Assembly: GCF_050436995.1 (NCBI RefSeq)
Contig: NC_134776.1
Coordinates: 13,495,001 to 13,559,000, forward strand
Origin: Anticarsia gemmatalis
Taxonomy: Eukaryota > Arthropoda > Insecta > Lepidoptera > Erebidae
DNA length: 64,000 nucleotides
Direction: 5' to 3'
In this document: positions 35,813-49,637 of the stretch, in pieces
Numbering within the stretch: position 1 is the first letter of the stretch
Layout of the letters: each line of letters begins with the position of its first letter
The notes under the pieces: generated by a model
Told to the model about the DNA's origin: nothing
Database searches by the model: none
What the model saw: only the letters and a program-made list of their open reading frames with translations
Made by a program: the position numbers and the translations under genes

Positions 35813-36650
35813 TACGAGGTGTGTTCAAAAAGTATCGCGAATTTTGAATTTTCGCGGGTTACTTATATTCGAATTTCGTTTTTTTTTGGGGCGTTATGTT
35901 GGTCTATATAATCTCTCACTTATGCAGTAAAGTTCGGCCATTTGAGATGTTCAGTTAATTGTTGGCAGCTGTTTTGCTTGCACGTGTTTTAGTTCGTCTT
36001 CGTTTTTTACCTATTCAAAAATATTGGACAATGAACCTGTTTCAAATTTTGAGTGAAAAACGAAATTAAGTGCGCGGATGCATTCTAAATGTTGACTGTG
36101 GCATAGGGAGAACCTACTTTCGACAAAAACAACGTTTTTCGGTGGTACCAAATGTTTTCAGAAGGCCGAGAAGATGGGAACGACGAAGAGCGTGCCGGAC
36201 GCCCGAGCACTTTAATAACAGACGAAAAACGTTATAAAGTGAAGAAAATGGTACTGGCCAAGCGTCTAGTCACCGTTAGAGAAATTGCCGAGGACTTTAA
36301 TCGATAATTTGGGCATGAGACAAAATTGCTCAGTTACAATCGCCACTTCTTGGCCAAAAACAACACACTGATGATACTGCAGTCACTGTTTTCCCCAGAT
36401 CTGGCCTCTTGTGACTTTTTTTATTCCCGAAACAGACTGAAGAGGCCCATGAAAGGACGACGCTACGCCACGATTAAAGAGATAAAAACGCCATCCGGCA
36501 ACGGCAGCCGTATAAAAGCTATACGGCTAAGTTATTGACAACATACCGACAAACGTTTAATTTTTTTTTTTGGTTTCTCGACAACCTGAGAAGATCACTG
36601 CGTTATGGACAGTAATTTTTTTATTTTCACAACAATTTAAAAGGTAAGGC
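35813..36650 (+). mobile_element. Dead, internally deleted mariner element
   Basis: Follows a TA and starts TACGAGGTGTGTTCAAAAAG, a mariner-type TIR. Broken transposase frames include WYQMFSEGREDGNDEERAG with GRPST (N-terminal region) and, after a deletion, FSPDLASCDFF and LKRPMKGRRYATIKEIKT (the third catalytic Asp and downstream region). Stops interrupt the frame and the segment holding the first two catalytic Asp residues is missing. No matching 3' TIR was found, so the right limit is approximate. It lies between the divergent S28 and citrate synthase genes. Confidence 0.78.
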
Positions 36651-37120
36651 GCATTAAACGATTGATAATAATAAAACGTCTATTATAATCACTTGGATAG
36701 ATACTACAATTATAATGTATAGTTATAATAGTAGTAAGTCTAACTTACTAGTAAGATCAAGAATCTAAAGGTTCAATAATTTATTTTCAGCTTTTACAAG
36801 ATATTTGGATTATTAATAAAACATTTTGATAATCAAATTTCACACTGAATTTCATTATAATATTCAATTTTAAGAGCTGTTTGCTTTTTTCATAATGCAT
36901 GATCCGCTGTACAGTCACTTTTGTAAGTATGTCTGCTGTGTTTCCGACGTGTTGGAAAGTGGAAATGTTTTTTTCAACTAGCAATTATTTTCGAAATGAC
37001 AGCTCATGATCGAGCGGCCGCCAAGTCAGCCAACATCTCTGAACATTCCACTTGCGAGTGCGATCGATTGCGATCGAGGTGTAGTTGTGCTTGGTAGTTA
37101 GCGCTCGGTGGGTTTGAAAA
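36651..37120. promoter_or_regulatory. Upstream region of citrate synthase gene
   Basis: DNA just before the citrate synthase ATG, expected to hold its promoter and 5' UTR. A small palindromic GCGATCGATTGCGATCGAG occurs at about 37058-37076, near the likely transcription start; no function is claimed. Confidence 0.35.
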
Positions 37121-40100
37121 ATGGCTCTTTTCAGGATTACATCAACTAGATTAGCAGAAGTACAGGTAAATATACTGACATCTAGACAGCTTTTCATTTA
37201 AGTTTTGACTTAAATTTATTTGCATGCTTATTTTCCCAGTGCCGTTTCTATAACCTTTTTCTCGCACGCATTTTGAGCTCGAAGTTATGTAATGTGAATA
37301 AAAAATATTTTGGGAGCTCAAGTCCTTTACACAGTATTAAATTTACTTTTTGATTCTTCATGAATGTCGACAAAACAATGTAATTGGAATATTGTCATGA
37401 ATGAAATTATGACGCTCGTGGAACTTTTATAGCATTTTATTTCGTAGCGGGAAACCCCGCTTAGCTCCTGCGCTGGTCGTGTATGTTTCGGATAGTATTT
37501 ATAAATAAAGTAGCAAGCGTGTAATTTACTAACAGACAAAATTTGTTCACGAAATTCCGTATTCATGGTGTTTTAGGGGACATTGAAACCACATTCAAAG
37601 TAGTCATTTTCCGCATATTTTTGTATCATGGGTAGTTTATCAAGGTTAACCTAATGGCTACTATTATAATCGGCGTCTAATGTTTAACAGCAGACCAGCC
37701 AGAGCACATGTATAAATTAACATTTTTGATCTTGTCGTATTTTTACCTGCTTAATTCAATATTTCGATTTTTTTAGACATTTATTCCAACTGTCTTTTAG
37801 GTTCATTGTCAATAAATAATTTTATATATTAAACAGATATTCACTTGCCATGCATTTTAATAATGGAACTGAACACTGATTTTATTGAACTTTGGACAGG
37901 CAGATATTTTTTTTATTATTCAAACATGAATATTATAATTATGTACAGTAGTTATGGTGTGTAAATATAAATTTTCTTTTACATTGGTTTTTAAATTCAT
38001 AATAAAAGAAAATTTTGTGTTGTATTTGATTCTATAGATAATACAATTTATGTAACTGACACAAACTTGGGGAGTAAGTACTGTTTAGTAATTTTAGTAG
38101 GTAGTTCTACAAACAAATTTATTTATAATTAACACGCTGTTATGATTTTTTGTAAATATAATAGAAAATTCATAAAGTTCCAAACATATAAATTGATAAC
38201 ATTATCACTGTAACAGTTACATAATATTTGCTGAATTTGATGGATTTTACAAGATAAAGTATTTTTGCAAGTCATCATTTCAGTCATATCAAATTCATTG
38301 ATATAGTCCGTGACTATCATGACATATCCAATAGATACCTACCTATAATAAAATTGTGTATCATTGTTATCAAATCTGTTTGACATTTAAGATGTATTCT
38401 TAAGTTGCAATGATTGATCTATGGCATAAAAATACAGTCATGTGAGAATTGCACCAAGCAAGTGGCAGTGGCAATGGCCTTGGTCAATCTATGTCAGTGT
38501 CACGCACGGTGGCGCTTGTTGGCGTGATATTCCTGATAACCGATGTCACTAGTTGTCCAGAGAGCACGCATCTGCAGTCTTATCACGTGTATTTTCCGCC
38601 GCTGTACAATTACCTACATAGATATTCGAATTTTTACTCGGACAGACGTAATTTATCGCAAGCGCGCCATTTTATTCATGCGGGTGAGGTATGAATGCTC
38701 CTCTTTGTACATAATCACGAGTCGCACTTGACTTTATAATGTCAGGTGACGTGGGAGCAATTGTTCTACGCTAGGTTTACATAATGACTTGAAGAATTCG
38801 GTCTTACGTCGCGACTGTACCATACAACGCGCTAATTACATCCTGCGAAATCTAGCGCGGCACTTAACGTCATTCGAAGATATCGTTATCAGTAGACTAT
38901 GTAATAGAAATCGCAATGACATTCAAGATGCGTGTCCTCTGCTATGTCCTAACTCTAAAGATAACCACGCAGGTCAACGCTGCGCTCGCAGCGGGCACAC
39001 GCCCAAATGCTCGTGACTATTATAGGCTCCGACTATGTTATTACAATGCACACCATACATATAAACACTCAACAATGTTTAATTGTATGAATGAAGTTTA
39101 GGAAATTACGGAGAACGAACACATGGCGTTACGCGGATCTAAAAAAAAACTAGTGAAGAGCGTTGGCTAGTGGCTACTACATGACGCACATGTTCAAGGT
39201 CGCGTTCTGATACGGCTTCTAGTAGTTAGCGAAATAGTTGGTTCGACTTGTTTGTATTAAAATATACGGGCCGTCGGTAATTGTTTCATAAATTAAAATC
39301 TATTCAAATTATTCTAATAGGTATAGACACCTACCTATAAACCAGAACAGTAAATATTTTTATGATGAACCGTAGGGATTCAGTTCTATAATTATTATGT
39401 TGGTATTTTAACCCAGTAACATACAATTTTTCAAAGTCACTATAATATTATGATTAAGGAAACAAGTCAGGTTGTTTAAAGTAAATAAGTTCAATGAAAT
39501 TCTGTTGGCGTGTGCTGTTTCTTTGTTATCAGTTGCAATTTGAGTTAATGGCGTTAGCACTCAATTAAGATTAAATGCCTTTCATCAATTAAATACTTGT
39601 AATTGACAGGCGGGTGATTGCATTAAAACTTAAGCATTATTATATTGTTTCCTAAGGTTGCAGCTGTTTTCTGTATCAACAGGTAAATTGTAGAAGTTGT
39701 ACAAGATTGTATGCCCAATGCGAGTATTTACCTGTTGTAAGTCAGCAGAAACAAATAAAGCCTCATATTTACGAGCCGCGTATTCTTCACATAGGGCGAA
39801 ACACTTTGTAAAATAAACTTAGTAGTGTCCGTATAAAATGATCGTGTGCGCACGTAACACGTCCCAGCATTTTTTGTCAGTCTTTACTCGACAGGTCGAT
39901 GGATGGCTTTTTGTACTCAATTTTCAATGTTACTAACACTCAATAAAACCTTATTTGTATTTAAACGGGGTTTTTTATGTTTGATACATAGGATTTTTGA
40001 AGGTCTGCTCATCAGGTATGAATTTATTATTTCGTAATCGTGGGTATTAAAATTGTCGGAACCTTTACCTAAATTAATATTTATAATTAGGTATATCTCA

Positions 40101-43100
40101 TTTCAACGAATCAGACATGAAACACAAACACGTCTTAAAAATTTTCCTTGACGTCATATTATTATTTGAGCAAATCGGCTGATGTGCCTGCCATATTTCG
40201 TTGCCGAATTTTCCATTCAAGGATCTTGATGACATCAGTTATCTCATATATGTAACTATTTATTTAATATTTTGCACTATCTTTTTACTCCGTTTTGTTA
40301 ACGATAAGATAAATCTTGAATTACTAATAAATTTTCGAGATGGCTTTGATCTGTCGAGTTCTGATTAAATTGCTGGCAAATAGAGTAATTGCTCACTTAA
40401 GAACGCAGTTTCAAGCTGTAAACGTTCACCATTAATTGATTAAGAGTGATTGTAAAGTTCCGATAAAAGGATCCATGAAAAGCTATCGGATATGATTCAT
40501 ACAAAGTATAAGATCGCCTACTACATTACATATTTTCTTTTTTTACTATGACATTACAGAGGTTTCATGTAGCTGTTATTATTACTGAATAGGTACTAAA
40601 TATTTCAAAATAACAATAACTAAATAGTACCAAAATGAGTAACCTAACTACCTGACCAGCAAGAAATATATCTTTTAGATCTGCTGATATACCTACCTGC
40701 ATTATTATAGTGCCGATAATTTAGCGATGCCTACAGCAAATATATTAAGTTTTCTAAATCTTGGCGAATATGAATTTAAGGTATTTCCGTCCATGCCGAG
40801 TTAGATAAGCCTACATTGTAACATTTTTGTCAGCTATTATACACAATCATTTGTTACTTCTGTTTGCCCAGTGATTTTTTTGAAGATAAGGAAATTCCTT
40901 CGGACCAGTAGTCACGTCAATGACAAAAAATAAACTATTCAATATGCTGCGGGGAAAGAGGAAAATATTTCCTTTAGTCACTTAATTTACTGAGTATACT
41001 TCGTGAAGGTAAAATAATAATTTTTGTAACGGCCTCGTTAATGTTCGCCATTCAAAGGTTTTGTTTTCCTCATTCTTAGGAATTGTAGACGTCAGTTTCT
41101 TCGAGGAACGAATTAAGTGCGGTCTTGGGCTTTACATAATCGTCTCTTCGGCCTTATTTCCAAGACCATAGTGCGCATGCGCCACGTCCCCGTTCGTGTA
41201 CGAATCGTATGTATACGTATACGATGCGATTATGAGTGTTTCAATAGGTATACCCGACCCACCCGACCACTTGGGCGTCTTATTAAGCGTCGTCAAGTCA
41301 TGATTATTTTCATGCAGACCATCAACTACATTCCTTAGCAACTGTACATTTCTTATGTTAGGAAAAATTTGTTAAAAGACAATTATGATTAAAAATGATA
41401 TTACTTCATAATTGTGTCTTCGTTATCTTTCAAGGTATCAACCTGTTAATTATGTTTTTCATTAGGACGATAACGCTAGAAAGCGTTGAATGCGTTAGAC
41501 ATTTAAATAAAGAAATGTTTATTGATTAATTGGCTGCCTTCTTTGAAGGGTTTGTGGATGTAAATAATGTGATGTATCATGTCAATTAGGTTAAACTATG
41601 GCCCGCGCCGACCCAGCGATGTCTTATTGATTGAATAGCCGTCGCTATGATTGCACTGATCAAATTATTTATAAACAAGCACTTCCTGTCAGTCCGTCTA
41701 GCAGAGGATCATTATATTGATTATTTTGTTACAGCAAAGGAATCGTGAATCAAATAAATAAGTGATCATGAAATATACGTTCATTATAAAAACGTTGTCG
41801 CTTCTAAATGAATACTAAGTAATCGAGAACGTAGCAACAATTATATCGACTGGTTCTCAAAAAATACAATTTCCCTCATATGTTAATTGCCTTTTAGCAT
41901 GACGAATAATTACAACATAATGACGTGTAAAATAACTCAAACTTGACGGGAAAACAAGTTTAATTTTGTACATTTTTATAAGTGCTTGAGGCCTTGAGCC
42001 ATAAAATCATTGAAACTGATACAAACAGGCAATAATCTTATACGGGCTTGATCTTACTATGTATAATAATCCAACCAGTAACCAATGCAACCCATGGTTT
42101 TAACAGCATTCTATGAAACAAATTATAAATGAAGAAATTCTACTTCAGCAAAACTGTCCAAAAATATTTTACACTAGATGTTCCAAGCCTCTTCGTTATT
42201 TATAGGTTTATCACAATATTATGTTGAGTACGTTTTGCGTGAAAGTGATACATCCTTTTTAGCAACTGTTACAATATTTTTAGGAATTAGTAGTTCAACA
42301 ATAATCCCACGTGTGGTTCCAAAAAGAGGCTTATGGATTGCCTTGAAAGCAACTTCAATGGTCTATTTAATTATAAAACGGCTTCTTCGTAGTGTTTAGA
42401 CACTATTATAAATGTATATTATAGAGTCCAAAGTTAAAGAGCATTGTACCTACCTCGCATAATTTATGTGCATTTATTTCAAGTTTACAAATAATTATGT
42501 TCGGAACTGAAGTAAATTTGGTTATTTTTGTGTTAAACAGAAAGCATGCCCGGCGGCATCGATTCTGCTGAGAAACCTGAGTGCGGAGTCAACCAACCTC
42601 AAAAGTATTCTTCAAGAGAAGATTCCCAAAGAGCAGGAGAAGATCAGGGAGTTCCGCAAGAAACATGGCGGCACCAAAGTTGGAGAGGTCACCGTTGATA
42701 TGGTGAGTCAACATGTCCTCAATGATAAGTTGTCCTTATAAAAGCGGACTTGTTTTGTGTGTAACAAATACAAATTAAGTACATATTGTTATAAAATATT
42801 TGTTTTGCGCAGTAATTATCCTCGATTTAAATATTTTTATATATTTGTTCTCAAAGGAATACTTGCTTTATCGTATATTATGGTAGGTACGCATAAATTG
42901 ATGGTAATTTTTGTATGAAGTCTCTCAATAAGAGGATATACTTGATTGAGTGCTCATTGTTGCCGTCTTTTTCTTGGACATATTCGCACGAATTGTCCTG
43001 ACGAATGGTCAACGAACCTTATTATTACAAAGGTCTCTGACGCAGTTCAAGATCACTTTATTCGGCGATTATGTCTGCATTTTATATTATTGTTAGTCGT

Positions 43101-46100
43101 GCAAGCACGTGATGTTTGTTTGTTGGAATCGTAATATTATTCACGTTCATAATTGTATGGGAGAATAACTTACATACACGTCAAATTTGATTTTTAGCCA
43201 ATATAATATGCCTAGTATGATTTGACAAGTAGGGAACGGTAGAAAACAATTGGATATGATTTTAAGTATATCGTATGTGTCCACAGATGTACAGTGGAAT
43301 GCGTGGTATCAAAGGTTTGGTTTGGGAGACATCCGTATTGGACCCCGATGAGGGTATCCGTTTCCGTGGTCTGTCCATCCCTGAATGCCAGCAGCAGCTG
43401 CCCAAGGCCAAGGGTGGCGCTGAACCTCTCCCAGAAGGACTTTTCTGGCTTCTCGTGACTGGAGAAATCCCCACCGACGCTCAAGTTAAAGCCATCTCCA
43501 AGGAGTGGGCGCAGAGGTTTGTAAATCTGAAATACTGAATTATTTCATAACATAATTGCAAAAAATGTGAGGGGATTGATAGTGTATTTGCCTCTAACTT
43601 TATATTTTAAAAGTATGCTTTAAGGTCTCCTAATTTATTTGTTATCTAGAGCTGAGCTGCCCGCGCACGTCGTCACCATGTTGAACAACATGCCGAGCAA
43701 GCTTCACCCCATGTCTCAATTCTCGGCCGCCGTCACCGCCCTCAACAGCGAATCTACTTTCGCCAGGGCTTACTCTGAGGGTGTGCACAAATCCAAGTAC
43801 TGGGAGGTAAGAAACAATTACCTTATCACAATACCTTTAAACTAATTGCTTTTATAAACGTTATCTATATCGGTCGCACTCCAAAGTCGATTCAATATTA
43901 CATAATAGATTATTTTAGCCGTTACTTTTTGGTGCAGGAGTCATGCGAGCAATTTTTCGCATCCGCTTGTTACGATATTCAGAATTATTACATCCAATTG
44001 TGGTATGAATAACGTGTGACTTTCTCAACAGTACGTTTATGAGGACTCAATGAACTTGATTGCCAAACTGCCCGTGATCGCTGCCACTATCTACCGCAAC
44101 ACATTCCGCGACGGCAAGGGCATCGGCGCCATTGATGACAATAAGGATTGGTCAGCTAACTACTGCACCATGCTCGGTTTCGACGACCCGCAATTCACAG
44201 AACTGATGCGTCTATACCTCACCATCCACAGGTTTGTCTATACTCTATTCTATGTATCGTATTTCTTTAAGAAGTACCTTTGGTCATACAAGTTTACCTT
44301 CATATCAAGATTTTTTATATTAGAAACGTTATCAGATTGAGATATCGTGATTGTTGCAGTAAGGATCCACTCCAGATAGCTTGTCTATTCATTGTCCAAC
44401 TGAGACGCAGTACTTTATATAAATATGCTACTATTTTTACAGTTTTAGGAACTAATCTGTATGAAATGTGTTATTTTAATTATAATTTATTTTAAGTACC
44501 TTGATCATCCGTTACCTGTTCTGACTTAATTGTGTGCTTATTTTCCTTGTGTGTTTATCTGCATATACATAAATGATCTTTCAACATAAAGCAAGAAAAT
44601 GAATAGTACTCGAGTTATAACCTCATATAGGTACTGAATAGATAAAATGTACAAAGTAGCTAGACCAGTCTTTTTAAACATAATATATTATTATGAAGGC
44701 TATTCTCATTTAGCCCAGACATGTTGGAAGATGATTTAAACGATTTGTCACGATTTTATTACTGACACTACCCGACCATTGTGGTTTTTGAATAACCAAC
44801 TTACACTCGTACAACTATACTTATTAGCTTAGCGAATGTTTTATTTAACACTGTGTTACAATATTTGCGAAAGCATGCATGTTTGACAAAACTTGCGTTA
44901 GCTATAATATGTTATAACGATATTATTTTCCTATATCTAATTATAGGTCGTTGAATATTGGACCGACTTAAATTGATAAGATATGAGTTAGGTGGCCGGG
45001 TGGCTTATTTATAACAAACAGAACTTACACCTTGGACACGGAACTGCATATTTACTTTTCTTTCTAGTACCACGTGCTGCTAATTTCAAATATTTTCTTA
45101 AAATACATCATGGGTTCGACCCCCACGAAAATATGATTATCCTACTTAAACAGGAAACCTTATAGAGACACGTGTACTTTTAACGTACACATTTTACAGC
45201 TCTGTTATATCGCAATCGCTTACATAGTCCATAAACGTTAGCATTGCATGTCAGTACATAATCAGCTACGCGAGATAATGTCTCATTATGTTTCGTAGCC
45301 TTCATGTACACTTGTCATATTTCAGACCGCTGCGAATGAACTACTTGCATTTATAATGTCGTGTTCGTGTGTAGTACGTTACCACACAACGCTTATGTTT
45401 TCTTTACTTGTGTTTCTGTAAATGTGTAAATTACAGTTCATATAAATGTTTGTTTGAATGAAATATGTAAGAAATGTCCGTGTGGGTCGTACTGCACGTG
45501 CCACGTGTGTCCGCCCTTGGCGTTATCGACAGAAGCTTAGCGTTATCAACTGTTATCATATACGTGTCTTCTGTGTCTTACACCATCCTACGTTTATCTC
45601 AGAAGAACATCTGATACTCGTTGATCTTTAATCCTTACTTCATTAAACTACTACTGAGTGTAACCTTTCTTGACTAACTATAACTTGTATAGAACGCGCG
45701 CTGGTACAAATTGTTATGTAACAAATAAAATAGCATTTATGCGATTGGCTACAGTTCATAAAAGAACCGCTTTATTTTCTGATAGATTATTAACACATTT
45801 CATGCAGATTATGATGATTTTATATGTAGAACATAGCGTTATTACTGATAAGGCCAGTATTATATGACTGAAGAACAACCGCTTTATGTCATTTTTTGTT
45901 ATTGTGCAGTGACCACGAGGGTGGCAACGTATCTGCTCACACCTCACACTTGGTCGGATCAGCCCTCAGCGACCCCTACCTCTCGTTCGCCGCTGGACTC
46001 AACGGTCTGGCTGGACCCCTTCACGGTCTTGCCAACCAGGAGGTTAGTACACAACCGTTTTGATGTTAACATGTTATTTCACATAAGCATACTAATCTAG

Positions 46101-46935
46101 AGTATAATCATAAACATTGGTCAGCTGTAACGCATTGCAATTATCTACTAGAATTATACTCCATTATCATAAAGAAAAAAAAAGGAATCGTGTATACAGT
46201 ACTTTCAATGTAGCATGAGAAAATGTGATTTGAGTATATTTCTGCTTAACTAACAATAAAAACTGTGCAGGTACTCATCTGGTTGGAGAAACTACGCAAG
46301 CAGGTTGGCGATAACTTTACCGAGGAGGGTCTCAAAGAATTCATCTGGAAGACGCTCAAGTCTGGCCAGGTCGTGCCCGGCTACGGACACGCTGTCCTCA
46401 GGAAGACTGACCCCAGGTAAACGTGACCGGCTTAAAAATATTTTTTTTAACCACGCAATAATATCGAGCTGTCTGTTCTAGTAGACATACGACTTTAATT
46501 TAACGATTATCTTTGCTCTTTCAAGGTACACGTGCCAGCGCGAATTTGCCCTGAAGCATTTGCCCAACGACCCTCTGTTCAAGCTGGTCGCAGCTGTATA
46601 CAAAGTAGTGCCCCCGATCCTAACTGAGCTCGGCAAGGTCAAGAACCCGTGGCCCAATGTGGACTCTCACTCTGGTGTCCTCTTACAGGTATAGTTTTTA
46701 ACTTAATTCTTTTTTAAAATAATGTTAAGGATTGAATTTCGAATAATACTAATATGTATCGTTTTGTGTGCAGTATTATGGACTGAAGGAGATGAACTAC
46801 TACACGGTCATGTTCGGAGTGTCCCGCGCCCTCGGAGTGCTCGCTCAAATGATCTGGTCCCGCGCCCTCGGCCTCCCCATCGAGCGACCAAAGTCTCTCA
46901 GCACTGAACTGCTGATCAAGCAGCTGGGCAAGTAA
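37121..46935 (+). CDS. kdn: Citrate synthase, mitochondrial
   Basis: Nine exons: 37121-37165, 42541-42702, 43287-43516, 43650-43806, 44032-44231, 45910-46042, 46271-46416, 46526-46688 and 46774-46935; 465 aa, the usual animal length. It condenses acetyl-CoA with oxaloacetate in the first step of the TCA cycle, in the mitochondrial matrix. The N-terminus is a Ser/Arg/Leu-rich targeting peptide (MALFRITSTRLAEVQ, ASILLRNLSAES) split by a 5.4-kb intron. The three catalytic residues are visible: His303 in GPLHGLANQE, His349 in VPGYGHAVLRK and Asp404 in NVDSHSGVLL. Their 46- and 55-residue spacing equals that of vertebrate enzymes. Exons use more G+C at codon position 3 than most neighbouring genes, as expected for a highly expressed gene. 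The symbol follows the Drosophila orthologue knockdown. Confidence 0.98.
37166..42540. other. Citrate synthase intron 1
   Basis: A 5.4-kb intron. I recognised no exon, RNA or transposon in it. The open frames at 38449-38694 and 38789-39016 have no family resemblance. First introns of housekeeping genes often hold enhancers, but none can be pointed out here. Confidence 0.55.
44232..45909. other. Citrate synthase intron 5
   Basis: A 1.7-kb intron with no recognised gene or repeat. It ends in TTGTGCAG. Confidence 0.6.
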
Positions 46936-48100
46936 ACATTTTACGGAACAACAGTGTCAATTCGTTCAGGCTAGATAAGTAACATTCGCCTCACCTAGTT
47001 GAGTTACTTTACACATATCTCCTGAACGGAATTCACATACAGTTTGAATCACACGAAACACCAATAGTCAATTTTTAGTGATATTTTTAAATGTATGGGT
47101 ACCAAAATACTGTTTCAAAATTAATCATTTTCTTTATTTATTGTCATCGTAGTGTTAAGATATGTGATGCATTTTTAGTTGCGTTATTTTTATTATAATT
47201 GTTGAATATATTTATTGTAATTATTTGTATAATTTTGGTATCGTTGTGTACTTATTTCTGTGATGAAATCATGTTTGATACTTTGTACATTATGTATTTG
47301 TCAATTTACATTTGATGTAATATTTCGTTGGTATATCATTGGACTTCACCTAATTTATTTAACAAATTGACTTAGTGGTGGTGTGACTCAACTGAGAAAT
47401 TCACGTAGCTGCCGAATAAGAACTAAAGTATATAGTAATAGTTTGGTCACCTAGATCGTTTTACGTAGAGTTTCATAGATAATAATCAGTATGCTGTGCA
47501 TACTGTTTTCTTAGGTCAAATGCGATATTCATTCTGTCGTAATATTTATGATTCATTTACATTAACTTCAAAATTTTGCAGCTAACTCAGTATTTATCGC
47601 TCTTGATTGTACTTAGCTTGGAAGGTAGGTCACTTACAAAGGATATTGAAACCTGTGGTTGGTTACTTAGGTATTTACGTGTGAGAACTTGTTTCTGCCA
47701 AAAATATACGTACTGAGCTGGTTGTATGTTGCGCTTTTGTTTTTCATTCTAAATCAAGCCTTTTTAGTGTTACAGTAATTAATTTCAATTTACCAAAGTA
47801 TTTACGAATATAATGTAGATGCGTAAAAGAGATCCTATTGTTAGTATAAACAGTCTGATTTGAAGAAGCAATATTTACTCGTCGATACAATAGGAAGTTG
47901 TACTATGTAACGTAGCACTGTATCCTAGTTGAGGCTTTGTGAGTATTGTACACACATTTATTAATTGGTATTTTGTGAAAAATCATAATTCGAGGTTCAT
48001 GTTCCGGCATGGTAAGGACAATCATTCATGCGTAGTGGCGGTGCGACGTCACTACCTTCACGAAACGATCCAATAATTTGACAATACTAAAAATAAAGTG
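46936..48100 (+). other. Probable long 3' UTR of citrate synthase
   Basis: A non-coding stretch after the stop codon, AT-rich. An AATAAA at 48092-48097 is a candidate end; the actual cleavage site is not shown by the sequence. Confidence 0.4.
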
Positions 48101-49001
48101 GTATGGTGTAGTATATAAACATGTGTTTTTATTTGTCGTCAAAACAATTGCCATGATTTTCCTACTTCCTGAACCTCCTTAGTCGTATACATATAAGTGT
48201 AGCCTGTTGATAGTACTTATAATGTCGGTGTTCCTACAATTTGAGGTAATGTATTTTATTGCTTACAGATTATGTAAGAACAGTAATAGTCATTGAAGTA
48301 TATAGAAGTAACTAGATAGATTACATAACTTTCGTAGATTCTATTGTAATCAGCGCAATGACTAAGCGATTTTACGCTGTTTGAATCGGTAAGTAAGGGC
48401 TCTACTAACTAAAGTCCGACTACATAAGGCATAAGTGGGTAAACATCCGTGCTAAGGTCAACCAGAATAGCTCAAGTAAGTAGTAAGTAAGCAATGCCTT
48501 TAATTTAAATGTTGTTGACTTTTGCAACGTGTCGAATACCTAGGTATTGAACTACTGATACAGGTCTCGAAATATTATCGCGATTACGTCAATCACGATT
48601 AATGATTGCGTAAATATTATTGATGTGAATCAGGATGTTTTGAAATCTGCGATAATAAAGGGCGTGACTGTATGCTATTTACAGTAACAAGTGCTCGCAT
48701 TATGTAATAGAAACCGTGGAAATTATGCACTGTTTAGATTTATTGCCTGATATCCTGACTTCCTACACCGTCAAATGATGGACATTGTTCACTGTGTCCT
48801 CTTCAGATCTTCGGGAACATAATAATAACAGTTAGCAGGATGGGCTCAATTAATAGCGAGGCATGAACACGTAACAAGCTAATATAAGGGTATTTTTGAC
48901 AGGTGCAGAACAGTTACATGTGGCGAAGATACATTAAAATAACTTGAGGATATTAATCATGTCGAAGAAAATAAAACCAAACATATACTTAATGTTTTTT
49001 A
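48101..49001. other. Intergenic DNA between convergent genes
   Basis: AT-rich DNA between citrate synthase and the RUS-family gene. No feature was recognised. Confidence 0.5.
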
Positions 49002-49007
49002 TTTATT
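49002..49007 (-). terminator. Possible poly(A) signal of RUS-family gene
   Basis: AATAAA on the minus strand, about 630 bases after the stop codon. Confidence 0.35.
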
Positions 49008-49637
49008 GGTATACAAACACATACGTACAATTATGCTCTTATATTTGTAAATAATGAAATCAGTCTCAATGATTTTCCTTCGATAAATTTTGAACATTTG
49101 TAGACGGACATTACAATAAAATGTATTTCAGTTTCTAAAATAAATATCAATTTGATTCGATCTAAAAATATAAATTACCAAAAATTGCATAAATATAAAT
49201 TTTAAATGGAATGGATTCGAATGGATTTTTGGTTTATAAATACAATACTCTTCTTATTTAAGTGACCTAGATGAAAACCACTTTACTAAACTTATCAGTC
49301 ACTAGAATAGCTCTAAGTATACAACACTCATCAATGCTATTATGCATTGTTTCTACATATTACTTCAGTGGTTTATTTTGTTTTCTTACTTCTTAACACG
49401 TTAATAATAGTAATCCGAAAAATATTTACAAATTACTTTTGTAAATAAAGGAATCAATTCGATGTAAAAATGACACAATTACAATAGCTGTTTGGTTGAG
49501 CAATTAATGATTGACAGGAGACTATAGATAATAAAAAATTAAAGCACCCGCAAACGATCTGTAAATCTTCACAATACACACAATATAAAACTATTTATTA
49601 AGCTGCATTATTTACCTGTCATATAAAACATAGGACT

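Noticed and set aside
38449..38694. Possible nested gene in citrate synthase intron 1
   Set aside because: Short, unlike any known protein, with no supporting start, splice or poly(A) context.
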